Source: Gigaspora margarita (Eukaryota > Glomeromycota > Glomeromycetes > Diversisporales > Gigasporaceae). From it: a stretch of 64,000 nt of DNA. The stretch lies in assembly GCA_009809945.1 (NCBI GenBank), contig WTPW01000155.1, positions 305,069 to 369,068 of the forward strand, written 5' to 3'. Under the pieces are notes generated by a model. The model made no database searches, was not told where the DNA came from, and saw nothing but the letters and a program-made list of their open reading frames with translations. Made by a program: the position numbers and the translations under genes. Shown here one piece after another: positions 46,170-57,709 of the stretch. How positions within the stretch are numbered: the stretch's first letter is position 1; each line of letters starts with the position of its first letter.

Positions 46170-46743
46170 TAGGGGTCTTAACTAGGTCAGATCTGACCCA
46201 ACCCAACTCGGATCTGACCCAACCCTGGTCAGGTTGGGTCAGATCAAACCCAGGTCAGGTCAAACCTGGATCAGAAAAATCCTGAGTCAGGTCAGATCTG
46301 GGTCAGATTATATACAATAATCACAAGTAGTCACTACATAGTAAAGTCCAAATTATACTATCAAAATCGATAAAATATGCTTAAGTAAATTGGTTGGAAG
46401 ATCAAAATACATATACTCTGAAATTTTTATCCAAATTGGAAAAATTTTTACTATTTAACTTTTAAGTTTTACGCTCATCGAACATATTTTTTAAAAAGAT
46501 TCTAATTTTTCATTGAACGTAAAAATTAAGTCAATAATAAAATTTTCTCTAATTTGAATAAAATTTCAGTGTAAATGCATTTTAATCTTCCAAACAAGTT
46601 TACTTAAGCAGGCATTATCAATTTATATAATAAAATTTAGACTTTACTATGTAGCAACTATTATTGACCCAGGTTCAACCAAGATTGGATTGGATCAGAC
46701 ATGGGTCAGGTTTTATATAAGGCAGGTCAGACCAGGACCCTGA
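46170..46743. mobile_element. hAT-like MITE, second copy (~574 bp)
   Basis: Starts TAGGGGTCTTAA and ends GGACCCTGA, a diverged inverted terminus. The GGGTCAG-type subterminal words and the palindromic core (46330-46665) are the same as in 19262-19944. An 8-bp duplication is not clear. One end interrupts another MITE. Confidence 0.75.
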
Positions 46744-46787
46744 ATACTAATGTTATATATATATATAACCTTTGTCTTTAAACTTTG

Positions 46788-47254
46788 CATCTGGGCTAAT
46801 TTGTGCAATTGTACTAAAACAGATATAATTTGATACCTTTTTAAATCTTAAATAACTTTTGATATACTAGACCTTTTTTAATGAAACAGCTACCAAAATG
46901 TTCTTCACATCGAGACAATTCTAATGAGCCCAAAATTGTCAAAATCCAATCATTGGATCACAAGATCGGCAAGGTTCTTCACAAGGATGACTCACCTATA
47001 ATATGGGGCAATCGGTTGGACGCGGTCTAACCGATTACCCCATATTATAGGTGAGTCATCCTCGTGAAAACCCTTGGCAATCTTGTGATTAATAATTGGA
47101 TTTTGATGATTTTGGGCTCATTAGAATCGTCTCAATTTGAAGAACATTTTGGTAGCTGTTTCATTAAAAAAGATCTAGTGTATCAAAATTATTTAAGATT
47201 TGAATGGTGTCAAATCATATCTGTTTTAGTACAATTGCAAAAAGTAGCCCAGAC
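46788..47254. repeat. ~470-bp perfect-centred palindrome (foldback element)
   Basis: Arms of about 230 bp pair from CTGGGCTAATTTGTGC (left) to GTAGCCCAG (right), meeting at AATCGGTTGGACG near 47010. The palindrome includes CCTATAATATGGGG on each side. It abuts the 3' end of the LINE on the minus strand. Strong hairpin if transcribed; also able to hinder replication or assembly. Confidence 0.9.
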
Positions 47255-47279
47255 GATATAAGTGTAAACTTAAATTTTA

Positions 47280-49130
47280 TTATATGTATGACAACTAGCT
47301 TATGGCACCCATTTAAGCTTCAAAACTTGCATGATTTGCCTTGTAACACATTTGGCTTTGTTTCTAATAGACGTTTCTTTCATGTTGCCACAAATCCAAA
47401 CCCCAAAGAACCGTGTTAGTTTGGATTTTTCCTCTGCCTGTATTGTGAATTCACTGAATTTAACTTCAAGTTGCGTTGCTGGTGAATTGAGTACAACTAG
47501 CTTTGACTTGTTTGTGTTCACTTTGATATTGTTAATTCAGTAAAACTGCTCAGCTAATCGAAAAGTTTTTCCTAAAGTTTCTTGATTCCTTGCGATCCAT
47601 ATTGTGTCATCAGCATAAACGATTACTGCCTGCTTGACATCCTATTTCCTAACTTGCATACGACCTATATCTGTTATTTTTTCGTATACCAAATTAAATC
47701 CAAGTGAAGGATCTTCTTGTATGCAGCATAGCAGCGGGTCATAAAAGTTTCTCCACATTAAAGAGGAGATAACTTCTTCTTGGTCAATACCCCTACTTGC
47801 TTGAATTTTCTCAGTGAGGCCTACTTCTGTTATAACTCTTATTTTACGCTCCTGAAAAAGATTATAATAAAAGAAATTGCACTTTTAGGTAATTTGATTC
47901 GCCGTAATGCAGTCGAAAGCATGTGTAATAGAACTGAGTCGAATGCTTTCGACATATCTTGAAATAAGAGCCATAACTCTTTTTTCCCCTCCTTTGCGTA
48001 CTCCATAATAGAATTGAGAATATGTACTAGTGTTTCAGTAGAGTCCCCAGGGAGGCCCACAAAGTTGGGACCTTTAAGAATGTTTCTTTTGACTAAAATT
48101 TGTGAGAGCCTTTTAGTAAAGACCCGTGTAATGCACTTATGGAAGGTCTCCAGAAGTGCTATAGGTCTAACATCATTAAGATTAAATTCCCAATCTGAGC
48201 CTTTAGGAATCAGATAAATCTGAGCAACTTTCCACTTCTCAGATATTTCACCTGTTTGCAAACAAAAGTTCACAAATTTGCAAAATATTGCCTGTATTGT
48301 CAGGTTTGCCTTCCTGATGAGTGTATAATCGATATCTAAAAGCCCAGATGCTATGTTTTTCTTTACTTCAGACAAAACCTTGAGCCATTCCTCTAGTGTG
48401 ACCTCTTTTTTGATATTATCGTACCAAGATTCTTGAATGTTGTTTAGTGACTCTAAGTACATTTTCCATTCTTGCGCCTCCTTTGTATTGATTAATCCTT
48501 TGGTTCCCTGTAGGAACTGATATTAAAAGAAGGCTCTAGTTTTACTTAGCACCTCCTTTGGGTGCATGACCAAGTGAGTTTTGCCATTTTCCTCTATTAA
48601 ATATCTATTTATTTTAATTTTTTGGTACAGTTTCTCAAGTAGACTCATGAGCTTACGCCCTTGTTTGTTGCAAATCATTTCACATCTTTCATTAGTGAAT
48701 TTTTTTATCCTTTTAAACTCTTCCTGTTTACGCTTAGCTGCTAACTTCCTGTTGAGAATTTGCCACCATCCTCTAATATCTTCTATCCATCTATGAGCAC
48801 TTTGGTCAATATGCCACTCTATTTTTATACCTTGCATTTCATTAATCCAATTTAAAGTTTTATTTCATATTACTATATTATAGGGATCAAATGTATTCTC
48901 TTTTCACTTTTTTGCTTTCTGAACTATTTTATTCAATAAGACTGTGCTTTGATATAGAATTTTTTTCTTTGTAACTTTGGGTTTATGTTTGTTTATCCTT
49001 GAACTAACAACCATCTCCTTTGGTATGTTTTGATTCGCAGCCATTACAATTCCATTTACTATACTATCCCATATTTGATTGATGTCTATGCTTCTACTAT
49101 CTGTATCATTCTTAGTATTGACCATCCCTA
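47280..49130 (-). pseudogene. LINE ORF2, reverse transcriptase part (3' truncated)
   Basis: A 207-codon frame (47839-48462) contains RT motifs: KWKVAQIYLIPKG (about 48190-48230), RPIALLETFHKCI, the loop KRNILKGPNFVGLPGDS, and LFQDMSKAFDSV (about 47935-47970). The next frame carries VIVYADDTIWIARNQE (about 47587-47630), an intact YADD catalytic box, and then EVKFSEF and RFFGVWI (about 47415-47470). Two linker frames (48523-48837, 48904-49125) join it to the endonuclease. The thumb, RNase H and zinc finger are absent: sequence stops at about 47280, 25 bp from the palindrome. Loss at the 3' end is unusual for a LINE. Confidence 0.8.
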
Positions 49131-49199
49131 TGACTGACTTTTTACGCTCTAAGAACTGTTGTAGATCTCTTGCATACTTTTCCCATATGTCTGGGTCAG

Positions 49200-50230
49200 C
49201 CTTGTCGTATAGGTAAATTGTTCTCTTGTATCCTTTCCTTTGATGTTAGATTTGCTCATGCCCGACGTAAGATGGGTTACTGAGATATCTACTCTTACCT
49301 AACTATGGTCACTACTTGTGATTACATCCATTTCCTCAATGTTACTATTTAGAAGTCCAGTTAGGAGTGCATTTGAAATCCATATTTGGTCAATTTAAGT
49401 TTTTTGATCTTGTCCAGACCAAGTAAACCTTTTAATTTTAGGGTTCATTTTCCTGAATGTATCAATACAATCGAGATTGGTAAGCCAAGTATATAAGGGA
49501 AGAGGCTTTTTGTATTGGTGAGGGTATGCCTTTTGTTTATCCAATGTTTATTGATTACATGGTTAAAGTTGCTCATTACAATCACTTTCATTTCTGGAGT
49601 TCTGTTAGCAAGCCTCTTAATTACTAGTTGCTATATCTTTCTCGCTTGTATCTTGTCATTAGGTGGGATATATATCATCATCACTCTTATAATCAATTGT
49701 TTTAAGTAAAAAATTACCTCTATAAAGTACTCATTTTCTCTATGTACTTTACCCAAAAACTGCTTTCATTTTTTGGAGACTAATATACCAACACCAGATC
49801 CTTTTTTCTTCTCTCTATTTGCATTTGCCCAAAAACTAATAAAGTCTGTATTATTAGGAACTATAAAATACCCTTCTCTGCTGGCAATATGTGTCTCAGC
49901 TAAGCCAATAATGTCTATCTGATTTTCATTTGACCATTCCATTAATCTTTCAAGCTTCGTACTATTGTTTTTTAATCCGTTTATATTATGGCAAGAAACT
50001 TTAAATTTATCTAAGCTGCGGTACAGCATACTTGCTGTATTATGTTGTATACTTGTTGTATTATTGTTATTGTTTTTGTTTTTGTTCGTATAATCTGTTT
50101 TGAAACTCTCACTGTGTATTGATTTTAGCGAAGATACTGTATTGCTATATCCTGTTTGTACTTCGCACTTTGAAGGGTCTAGCATCCTCTTTTTTCCCTT
50201 TGAGACACCTGTAATGCCTGTTAGAAGCAC
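49200..50230 (-). pseudogene. LINE ORF2, APE-type endonuclease part
   Basis: The frame at 49766-50230 contains FKVSCHNINGLKN and DIIGLAETHIA (about 49885-49995), which match the N-terminal Asn and Glu boxes of APE-like endonucleases, then SGVGILVS. Downstream on minus, VIVMSNFNHVI (about 49560-49595) is a decayed GDFN box and SSDHS (about 49310-49325) the SDH box. Stops and frame changes lie after 49766. It would nick the target strand for reverse transcription. The upstream ORF1 and this ORF are in tandem, as in two-ORF LINEs. Confidence 0.75.
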
Positions 50231-50307
50231 TGAGCAGGCTGTGCCTGCTCTTCCCTTGTATAGTTTTCCTCAATTCTGGCTAATCTGTTTAAGATTTCTT
50301 CTATCAC

Positions 50308-51657
50308 TCATATATCTGTTGAACCTTCACTAGATCTTTGGGTTCGTGTCCAGTTTTCTTTTCCTTTGCTACCGCTATGTTGACCTCTATACCCTGCTCT
50401 ATCGAATCTATTTTCTTCACTCTTTATAATAGTATTGTTACTGATTCTAACTAGGGCTTTCCCTAGGGGAGTATGATTTGTTCCTGTTAGATTTACTTTA
50501 GTCTCCTTTCTTTGGTTGAGCTTGGATGCAATACTGCCCTCGGACCTTCCATTAGTAACGTACATTTTTGTACTAGTTGTCCAGGTCAGTTTGGTATTAT
50601 AATAATACACTATTTCTTTCAATGCATTCTTCAGGTCTTCTGCTATTTCAAAATATATAGTTGCTAACCCCCTTTGGTTTCTATTACTGTTTGCAGATAT
50701 GTAAACTGCCTTTGCTTTAAATCTTGCCATCTGTCTTAACAATGCTGACTCTACTGCCACTTTTGGAACATCNTTGATNATTGCTTTNTAAGNACTTCTT
50801 TTTGTAAGAGTATCTGTNTCNAATTTTNCATGTGATACTCAGATGACTTTTCCTTCGTTAAAGTGTACTGCCCACATTTTCTTCATAATCTCAAGCTTGG
50901 TTTCATTATGCAGGATTAGTTTGATGAAAGCTGCTTCATTTTTGCCAAAGAGCATGTATTCTTTTACTCTAGCTAAGCCAAAAAAACTTAAACATCTTCT
51001 TATTTGTGCTGCTTTTGTGTTTCTTGGCAGGTTCTACAAGGTTATTTCAATTTTGGGTTTGACTTTTGTACCCTTAATTAGAGTCCTTTGTTCATATGCA
51101 ATTTGCTTATGGCTGTCCTTGTCGTTGCTATAAATTTCTATATTTTCCATTTGTGTCTGAGTGTTATCGACTACTTTAAGTTCTGGCTCCTTGCTTTGTA
51201 CACATTTTTCATTCTGGTTTTGATTGGCGTACTCAATCTTCATTCTGTCACTAACTTTGGTCATTTCTTCACTTTCTTTTATTACTATATCTTCTGGAAT
51301 TTCTTTTTCTACAAGTCTTGTAATTCTGTCTATCATTATTTTCTCCTCTATTAAAGCCTTTCTAGGCCGTTTCTTTTGTAGTTCATTCCTTTTTAGATTT
51401 TCTCCAGTTTCTACTACTCTGTAATTTGTAGTACCACATTCTAGATGCAGTAATAAGTCCTTTTTGAACTCTGTATTTTCTTCATATTTTGTCTCACCTG
51501 ACCTCCTGTATGGATTCTGTGGGCTAAACCTAATTTTATTGTTTCTAGTATTTTCAATTTCCATTTCCACTAGGTTAGTTTCTTCTTTTGTAACCAATAA
51601 ATTTCTTACTTTCTTGTGTTCTATCCATCTGTATGTATCCAATAGCTGTCTAATCAT
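50308..51657 (-). pseudogene. LINE ORF1 (nucleic acid-binding protein)
   Basis: Frames 51034-51657 (207 codons) and 50308-50760 (150 codons), separated by a region with ambiguous bases (50773-50828), read as one protein. The N-terminal part is highly charged. After it, NLPRNTKAAQIRRCLSFFG and EAAFIKLI (about 50900-51030) resemble an RRM fold, and the second frame contains a similar AVYISANSNRNQRGLATIYF. The C-terminal part is basic and Arg/Gly/Ser-rich (HSGSKGKENWTRTQRS). An RRM plus basic tail is typical of ORF1 RNA-binding proteins that package LINE RNA. It immediately precedes ORF2. Confidence 0.6.
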
Positions 51658-52286
51658 ATAAACTACTCTACCTTTTCGAGAACTAGAAATTTAGCTATGC
51701 ATTTATCTTTCTTTAGCACCTTGCCTTTAACTCCATTCTGGATGAGTTCCTGTTCTTTTTTTTCTTTAAGGAAGAAGTTTTGGCAATTTATTTCTAGCCC
51801 CATTTTTTGGGATGATTATGTATACGTAGATTCTACAAAAAGTTTCCAGAATGTTCTATAATCTGATTGTAATGCCTAAGCTAATCCATGTGATTATCTT
51901 ATCCAATTTTGTACATGTGTTGTGTTTGTTTACTTAACCATTTACTGTTTGTTTGCTTGTTTGTTGATGTGTCTAGTAATCGGTCAGCAAAGATCTGCAG
52001 ACTGGGTTTAAGCCGATTCTCCAAAAAAATTCCAAACAAGAGTTTTCTAAGCAAAATTTTATCTAAGCTCTCTAAATTTTTGTTGTTGAGCCAAGTACTT
52101 CTATTAAACTACTGTTTATTTTTAGTAGGTTTCTTTTTATCTTAGTCGCCCAGGACACCTATTTTAGTATAGATTCTTGTCTGTTCTAAGTTTTTCTTTC
52201 TGTGCAGTTTTGGAACAGATGATCATCAGAAAGAGTATATATATAATCAATCAACAAGTATTATATATTAATATGCTATTATATAG
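51658..52286. other. no gene; 5' flank of the LINE
   Basis: The minus-strand LINE probably starts in this region (5' untranslated sequence). No motif allows a start point to be fixed. Short plus-strand frames are shadows. Confidence 0.45.
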
Positions 52287-52288
52287 TA

Positions 52289-53087
52289 TGGGCCAGTGCG
52301 AAAAGATTGATACCTCAAAATTTTAATTAAAAAGTACTACTAATAAAAGTTTTTAAATTATTAATTATATAATTAAAACTTTTTTACAATCAAATAACTA
52401 TGGTATAAACTATTATTTTTTTATTAATTATATTATTTTATATCTCTTTTATATAAAAATAGATGAGAGCTAATTTTTTAGATAAAAAAAATTACAAAAA
52501 ATAATTTTTCTTAAAAAAATAGATTTTAATTAATATCTTAATGAATTTGAAAGTTTAAAGCTTGCTACTACGCAAGTAACTAGCTATAGTTTCAATAAAA
52601 CTATATTTAAAATTTCATAAAAAAATAATCATTAGATAAAAAGTTATTAAATATTAAATTTGATGTATTTGTATTAAAAATCATTAATTTACTATATGTA
52701 CTATATAATTTAATAGTAAAACTAAGCTTAAAAATAACTATTAGTAAATTTTTTTATATTTTATATAAACAAATATTTAATTTTTAAAATAATCTTCTTT
52801 ATTATTTAATAAAATAAAGTAAAAATTAAAAAACTTAAATTTTATATAAAAAAAATTTTTATTACTATATCACGATCAAATTTATTATTTCTAAATATAC
52901 TAAAATCTACTTAGAAAGTTATTGCTAATAAATTTTTTTATTTTTTATATAAAACAATTAAATAAATTATATTAAAACCTTTCCTATCTTCCAAAATAAT
53001 TTTTTAAATTAAAAAATTTAAATTTTATTACTAAAAAATATTACTATTAACTTTTATTTGAGGTATCAATCTTTTTGCACCGGCCTA
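52289..53087. mobile_element. TIR element (799 bp)
   Basis: Ends TGGGCCAGTGCGAAAAGATT and AATCTTTTTGCACCGGCCTA are inverted and continue to GATACCTCAAA/TTTGAGGTATC. TA flanks both ends (52287-52288, 53088-53089). The interior is extremely AT-rich and has no frame. Confidence 0.8.
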
Positions 53088-53178
53088 TATTTTTATACAC
53101 TTTTCTTTTTTTATTACTATACAGAGATATTTGGCTATTTGGCCATTTGGCTATTTGGCCATCAGCCAACAGCTATAT

Positions 53179-53709
53179 GGGGGCATCCATAAATAATGTT
53201 ATGTACCTCTACATAGTAGCTCTTGACTCCCACTCTACTATATAAAAAAAAATTTTAAAAATCTGTATGTTTATATATAAAATTTTACAAAAATTTGAAT
53301 ATATTATGACCCAGTGATCCAATTTGGATTATTTTGGTACTATTCGATTCGTCTCTATGAGACAAATCCAATGGTACCAAAATTATTTGATTTAGACCAC
53401 TGGATCACGTTTTATTAACGAAATACTATTGATTTAATAGTAATTTTATAAGAAAACATAATAACCAATAGTATTTCGTTAATAAAACGTGATCCAGTAG
53501 CCAAATCAATTGCTTTTGGTACCATTCGAATTCTCTCCTTGAGATGATTCAAATGGTACCAAAATCATCCAATTTGGACCACTAGATCAAGTTTTAGGCA
53601 AATTTTTATAAAAAAATTGTATTATGTTCTGGGCGACCCCCTATATATTGGAAAATCATTATATTTTGGGGGACCCACCCTCAAGTATAATTTATTTATG
53701 GATGCTCCC
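53179..53709. mobile_element. PIF/Harbinger-like foldback MITE, copy 1 (531 bp)
   Basis: Starts GGGGGCATCCATAAATAATG and ends TTATTTATGGATGCTCCC, with TAT on both sides (53176-53178, 53710-53712). The interior holds nested inverted repeats: GATCCARTG / CACTGGATC and AACGAAATACTATTGAT / CAATAGTATTTCGTT. A second copy lies at 58904-59428 with TAA flanks. GGGG-type ends with a TWA duplication fit PIF/Harbinger. Confidence 0.85.
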
Positions 53710-53712
53710 TAT

Positions 53713-54155
53713 CGGGCAAATAATTTTAATTGGAATGGCCAATTGACATTCAACTTTGGGCATAAAATTTTGGCCATTTTTGGCCAAATTATTTTGTATT
53801 GTCTGATGGCCAATTAAATTTTGTTTAGCTAATTAAATTGCTATTACTGACTTAAACTATTGCTTTAATGTTTGTGTAGATTTTATAATAAAATTTAAGT
53901 GTACATTTATATAAAATTTAAAGACAAAGATTATATATATATATATAATATTAGTATTTAGGAGTTCTGGTGAAACTTGATAAGGTAAAACTTGACACGG
54001 TAAAATTTGGCATAGCAAAAGTTGGCAGGTATAAGTTTGCATGGTAAGACTTTAATCGAGACAAAACTTTAATCAAAGTGAAACATAACATAGTGGAACT
54101 TGGCACAAAAACTTTAAGTACAGTGAAACTTTTACCATGATGGGATTATAGAGAA
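53713..54155. repeat. degenerate GTAAAACTTGGCA-type repeats
   Basis: From about 53970 to 54140, words of the form (G)GTAAAACTTGRCA recur irregularly (about eight times). Related words in the opposite orientation appear at 61.04-61.2 kb. No coding sequence. Confidence 0.55.
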
Positions 54156-54326
54156 ATTTTGCTCAGTAAAACTTGAACCTTAACGTTGCAAACTTTATAT
54201 AAAAAGGTTTGATTATAGTGAAAACCCTTACTATTATAAAGATTTTGCTCAGTAAAACTTGAACCTTAACATTGAAACTTTATATAAAAAGGTTTGATTA
54301 TAGTGAAAACCCTTACTATTATAAAT
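54156..54326. repeat. ~85-bp tandem duplication
   Basis: The unit beginning ATTTTGCTCAGTAAAACTTG occurs at 54156-54241 and 54242-54326, with two single-base differences and a small gap. Confidence 0.9.
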
Positions 54327-54367
54327 ATTAATGATCCAGTTACCTACTAACACCTATTACCATCCAC

Positions 54368-54649
54368 TAGGGTTCCTCAAACTCAAATCAAATCAAATAT
54401 TAAGCATATTTGAATTTGATNAAATCAAATAANCCTTGATTTGAATTTGATTTGAATTANAAATTCTGTATTTGAATTTGATTTGATTTGAAATTTTANT
54501 TATAAATTATCAAATATTTCAAATATTTGATCAAATTAAATCAAATATTTATTAATTTGAATTTGATTTGATTTGAAAATTCTGTATTTGAATTTGATTT
54601 GAGTTCAAATATTTGATCAAATCAAATCAAATCAAATAGTGGAACCCTA
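54368..54649. mobile_element. hAT-like MITE built from AAATC words (282 bp)
   Basis: Ends TAGGGTTCC and GGAACCCTA are inverted. Flanks CCATCCAC and CCACCTAC are an 8-bp duplication differing by two transitions. The interior is almost entirely repeats of TTTGAATTTGATTTG and its complement. Confidence 0.7.
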
Positions 54650-55598
54650 CCACCTACAACAAAGTTAAACTTTACCACCTAGATCTTTTGTGCAAAACTT
54701 TTTTCTTTTTTTTTATTATTGTATTACAGTAATAAAATTAACTTTATATAGAATTGTAACTAGCCAATCAAATTTAATCAGATGGGATCTGTAGATTATA
54801 TATTTTCAACCAATAAAATAGAACTTCAGTCATGCTATTGCTGGTATTATTCCTTAACGCCATGCTAGAGGCACAGGCTAATATATAACAACTAACAACT
54901 AATAACTAATAATATGGCTGCCATTAAAAGAAATCAGGCAGATTAACATTTTGAAATAATTAATGCATTAACTTTTACAGCTTATAGCTTGATGGATTTC
55001 AAAGCTATTAATATTATTTAGTATTCAAAAGAAAGCTTAAGTCAATTTTTCTTTTGATAATTGTCCAAAGCAAAGCAGAGAACTCATATTTATAGATTAT
55101 TAGCAATTTTTGTTCATCTTTTACCCATGTAATCAATGATCCATACACAATATGGCCTTAGCAGATTTTGTCTGTCTGTTCACCCATGTGATCAATGATC
55201 TACATACACTAAGAGATTGCTACCAATACAACAAAGCATGTGATTTATCTTCTTATCAGCACAACAATGATTAGCACGAGCATACTTAATTTAAGACATG
55301 AATTTTATAACTTTGAGCAAAGATATCTTGGTATCCAGCCAAAAAAATTTGATAACCTTTTTTATATTTTGATTCTTCAGAACAAAAAATCATAATTAAA
55401 AAAAGTTATCAAATTTGGTGGGCTAGCTGCTGAGATATCTTTATTTAAAATCTTGGAAAATTCTAAATGCCTATTAATACAAAAACTTTGAATGAAGATA
55501 ACTCGGCAACTACCTAACCAAATTTGATGAACTTTTTTATTCTGATTTTATAGTATTGTAAAATAAAACAAAAAAATTTTATAAATTTAGTTAACTGG

Positions 55599-56605
55599 GT
55601 ATGGGGCCCGTAGCCTAGTGGTCTAGGCGCCTATACCCTACACTAGAGGTTCCTAGTTCAAGTCTTAGTAGACGAAATTCTACGAATATTTGTCCCATAC
55701 TTAGTGGAAGTCCACGTGAATACTTGATTGATAGACGGTTCTGGCAGAATGGATTCTATATGGAGAAGGTGGCATCATGTTTATGGTGAGAGAAGCGGAG
55801 AACAGGTAGAAACCCGCGGAACAGGTCTACGTTTCAAGGAACACCTCTGGCACATGTGAAAGAACCGAAATAGGAAATAAATATGCAGAGTGAGGTCAGT
55901 GGCTGCACTTGGAGATGTGTAAAAAAGCGAATGCAGGATGCACCGGGCTGGTAGTAGAAATACGACAAAGGTATGCAGAAGCCATGATGGGCACACCAAC
56001 AGAAACCACCAATCACTTCGGACGAAAACTGGTAGTAGTCTAGTACTACGACCCTAGTTGGGAGTAATCTCGGTTACGCAACATAGCCTATACCTAACCA
56101 ACACACAGGAGTCTCCTTATATGGCAAAGTCATTGCATGCTGAAAAAGTTTGAAAAGATGTTAATGGATGGGATGATGATTATGGTGAAGAAACAAGAGG
56201 TGAGATGCCTACTAAGGTAGTGCCAGGTGAGGACATGGACTATACGGTAGTAGGGATGTGGCCCTTCTTACGAACTTTGCGCCCTTCAGTCACCAAATAG
56301 GAAGTATAAAATTTACGAATGCGGTGGATGATCTCCAAACACCTATTTGGGAGTTAATAGAACCAGCATGAGAGATGCGGGGAATGCTAATTTAGGGAAT
56401 AGAAGTAGGTTCAGAAGCATAAATCCTGGTTGTATTANGCACNNGGGTTTACAATTGGGTAGAATTTAACTCGAGGATAAATTAGTCCTAAGTTTAAGAT
56501 TAGATATTAAAAGTTTGTACTGTAATTACGTATGTAATGATTGTATAAATTAATAATAAAAAATTGTGAACAAAGAGTTCATTCTATAAAAAAAAAAAAA
56601 AATAA
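55599..56605 (+). mobile_element. SINE-like retroelement, tRNA-type head and A-rich tail (~1 kb)
   Basis: An 18-bp target duplication ATAAATTTAGTTAACTGG flanks it perfectly at 55581-55598 and 56606-56623. The head resembles a tRNA: GGGGCCCG, then a box-A-like TAGCCTAGTGG (55611-55621) and a box-B-like AGTTCAAGTCT (55655-55665). The tail is an A-rich run (56588-56602). The composition is much more GC-rich than the surroundings. Open frames of 60-72 codons on minus (55781-56016) look incidental. The length is large for a SINE, so it may be a composite. Three ambiguous bases at about 56439-56444. Confidence 0.8.
55602..55675 (+). promoter_or_regulatory. tRNA-like internal Pol III promoter of the SINE-like element
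   Basis: Box A (TAGCCTAGTGG, consensus TRGYNNARNGG) and box B (AGTTCAAGTCT, consensus GGTTCRANYCC) are spaced as in a tRNA gene. The cloverleaf is imperfect, so I do not call a functional tRNA. Confidence 0.6.
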
Positions 56606-57531
56606 ATAAATTTAGTTAACTGGTTATCTCCATTTAAAGATTTATAAAAATTTTGTCACAGCCATTATTACAAAGATAACTTAGCAACTACTCAACCAAA
56701 TTCGATAAACTTTTTTTATTTTATTTTACAATATTGTAGAAAGAAATAGAAAATTTCATCAAATTTAGCCAAATGGTTCATAGTTTTAAAACTAAAAACA
56801 CCTATTAAAATAATGGCTGCAGCAAAATTTTTTATAAAACTTTGAGTGAAGATAACTTGATAACCAACCAACCAATTTGATAAAATCTTTTTATTTCAAT
56901 CTATAGTATTGTAAAACAAAATAAAAAAAATTCATCAAATTTGGTTAGGTGGTTGCTAATTATCTTTTTCAAAGTTTACATTTTCTATATCTATTTAATA
57001 GGCGTTTTGAATTTTCCAAGACTTTCAACAAAGATACCTAAACAATTAGCTAACCAAATTTGATGAACTTTTTTTTATTATGTTTCTATTGTTCTGAAGA
57101 ATCAAAATATAAAAAGGTTTATCAAATTTTGTTGGCTAGTTGCCAAGATATCTTTGCTCAAAGTTATAAAATTCATGTCTAAAATTAAGTGTGCTCATAT
57201 TGATCATTGTTGTGCTGATAAAAAGATAAGTCACATGTTTTGTTGTATTAGTAGCAATCCCAATACTAAAGGCTTTAGCAAAAGTCTATGAACACATACA
57301 GATCATGTGATATTTCTTCTTATGGACATGTACCAAAATAATAATTTTTTGACCTAAAAAACGATTTGGCAAGGCTTTTATACTAAGTTAACCTCTTTAA
57401 TTATTCTAATAAAGCTTATTCTTCTGGTCTTTTCAGTTCTAATAGTGGTGATATTATTAAAATTTGCATAGTAGAACTAGAAATATGACTTTCTGAAATT
57501 GAGCAACATTCTAAAAATTATATAAAAATGT

Positions 57532-57709
57532 AGGACCCCAAAATATATAGAGAGAGGTAGGGTTTTAGTTTGCTTATTTTTGGCCTTTTTTGTGCAAATT
57601 ATTTTCTTTTATAGTAATTAGTTTGCTATTTTGCTTTTTTTCTTGCAGATCTTTCTATATTTAGTAATTTTTGTAAAACCTTACCCTTTTGTAGATATTT
57701 CAGGGACCT
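57532..57709. mobile_element. hAT-like MITE, AGGACCCC family (178 bp)
   Basis: Starts AGGACCCCAAAATATATAG and ends ATATTTCAGGGACCT. Flanks AAAAATGT and AAAAACAT agree at 6 of 8. It is the second copy of the element at 12466-12642. Confidence 0.7.

Larger units (their letters stand above)
55310..57185. repeat. tandem array of ~180-bp palindromic units (about 5)
   Basis: Forward half-units (AAGATAACTYGG-AAC-CCAAATTTGATRAACTTTTTTAT) start near 55310, 55487, 56670, 56840 and 57025. Reverse half-units (AAAAATTYATCAAATTTGGT) follow each at about 55405, 55575, 56745, 56925 and 57110. So each unit is itself an inverted repeat. The second unit is interrupted by the SINE-like insertion, whose removal restores the pattern. 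Confidence 0.7.

Noticed and set aside
55602..55675. Functional tRNA gene
   Set aside because: Box A and B are present but the acceptor and anticodon stems do not pair properly, and it is the head of a retroelement.
55781..56016. Minus-strand frames of 60-72 codons in the SINE-like element
   Set aside because: Two overlapping frames in a GC-richer noncoding element, with no motif.
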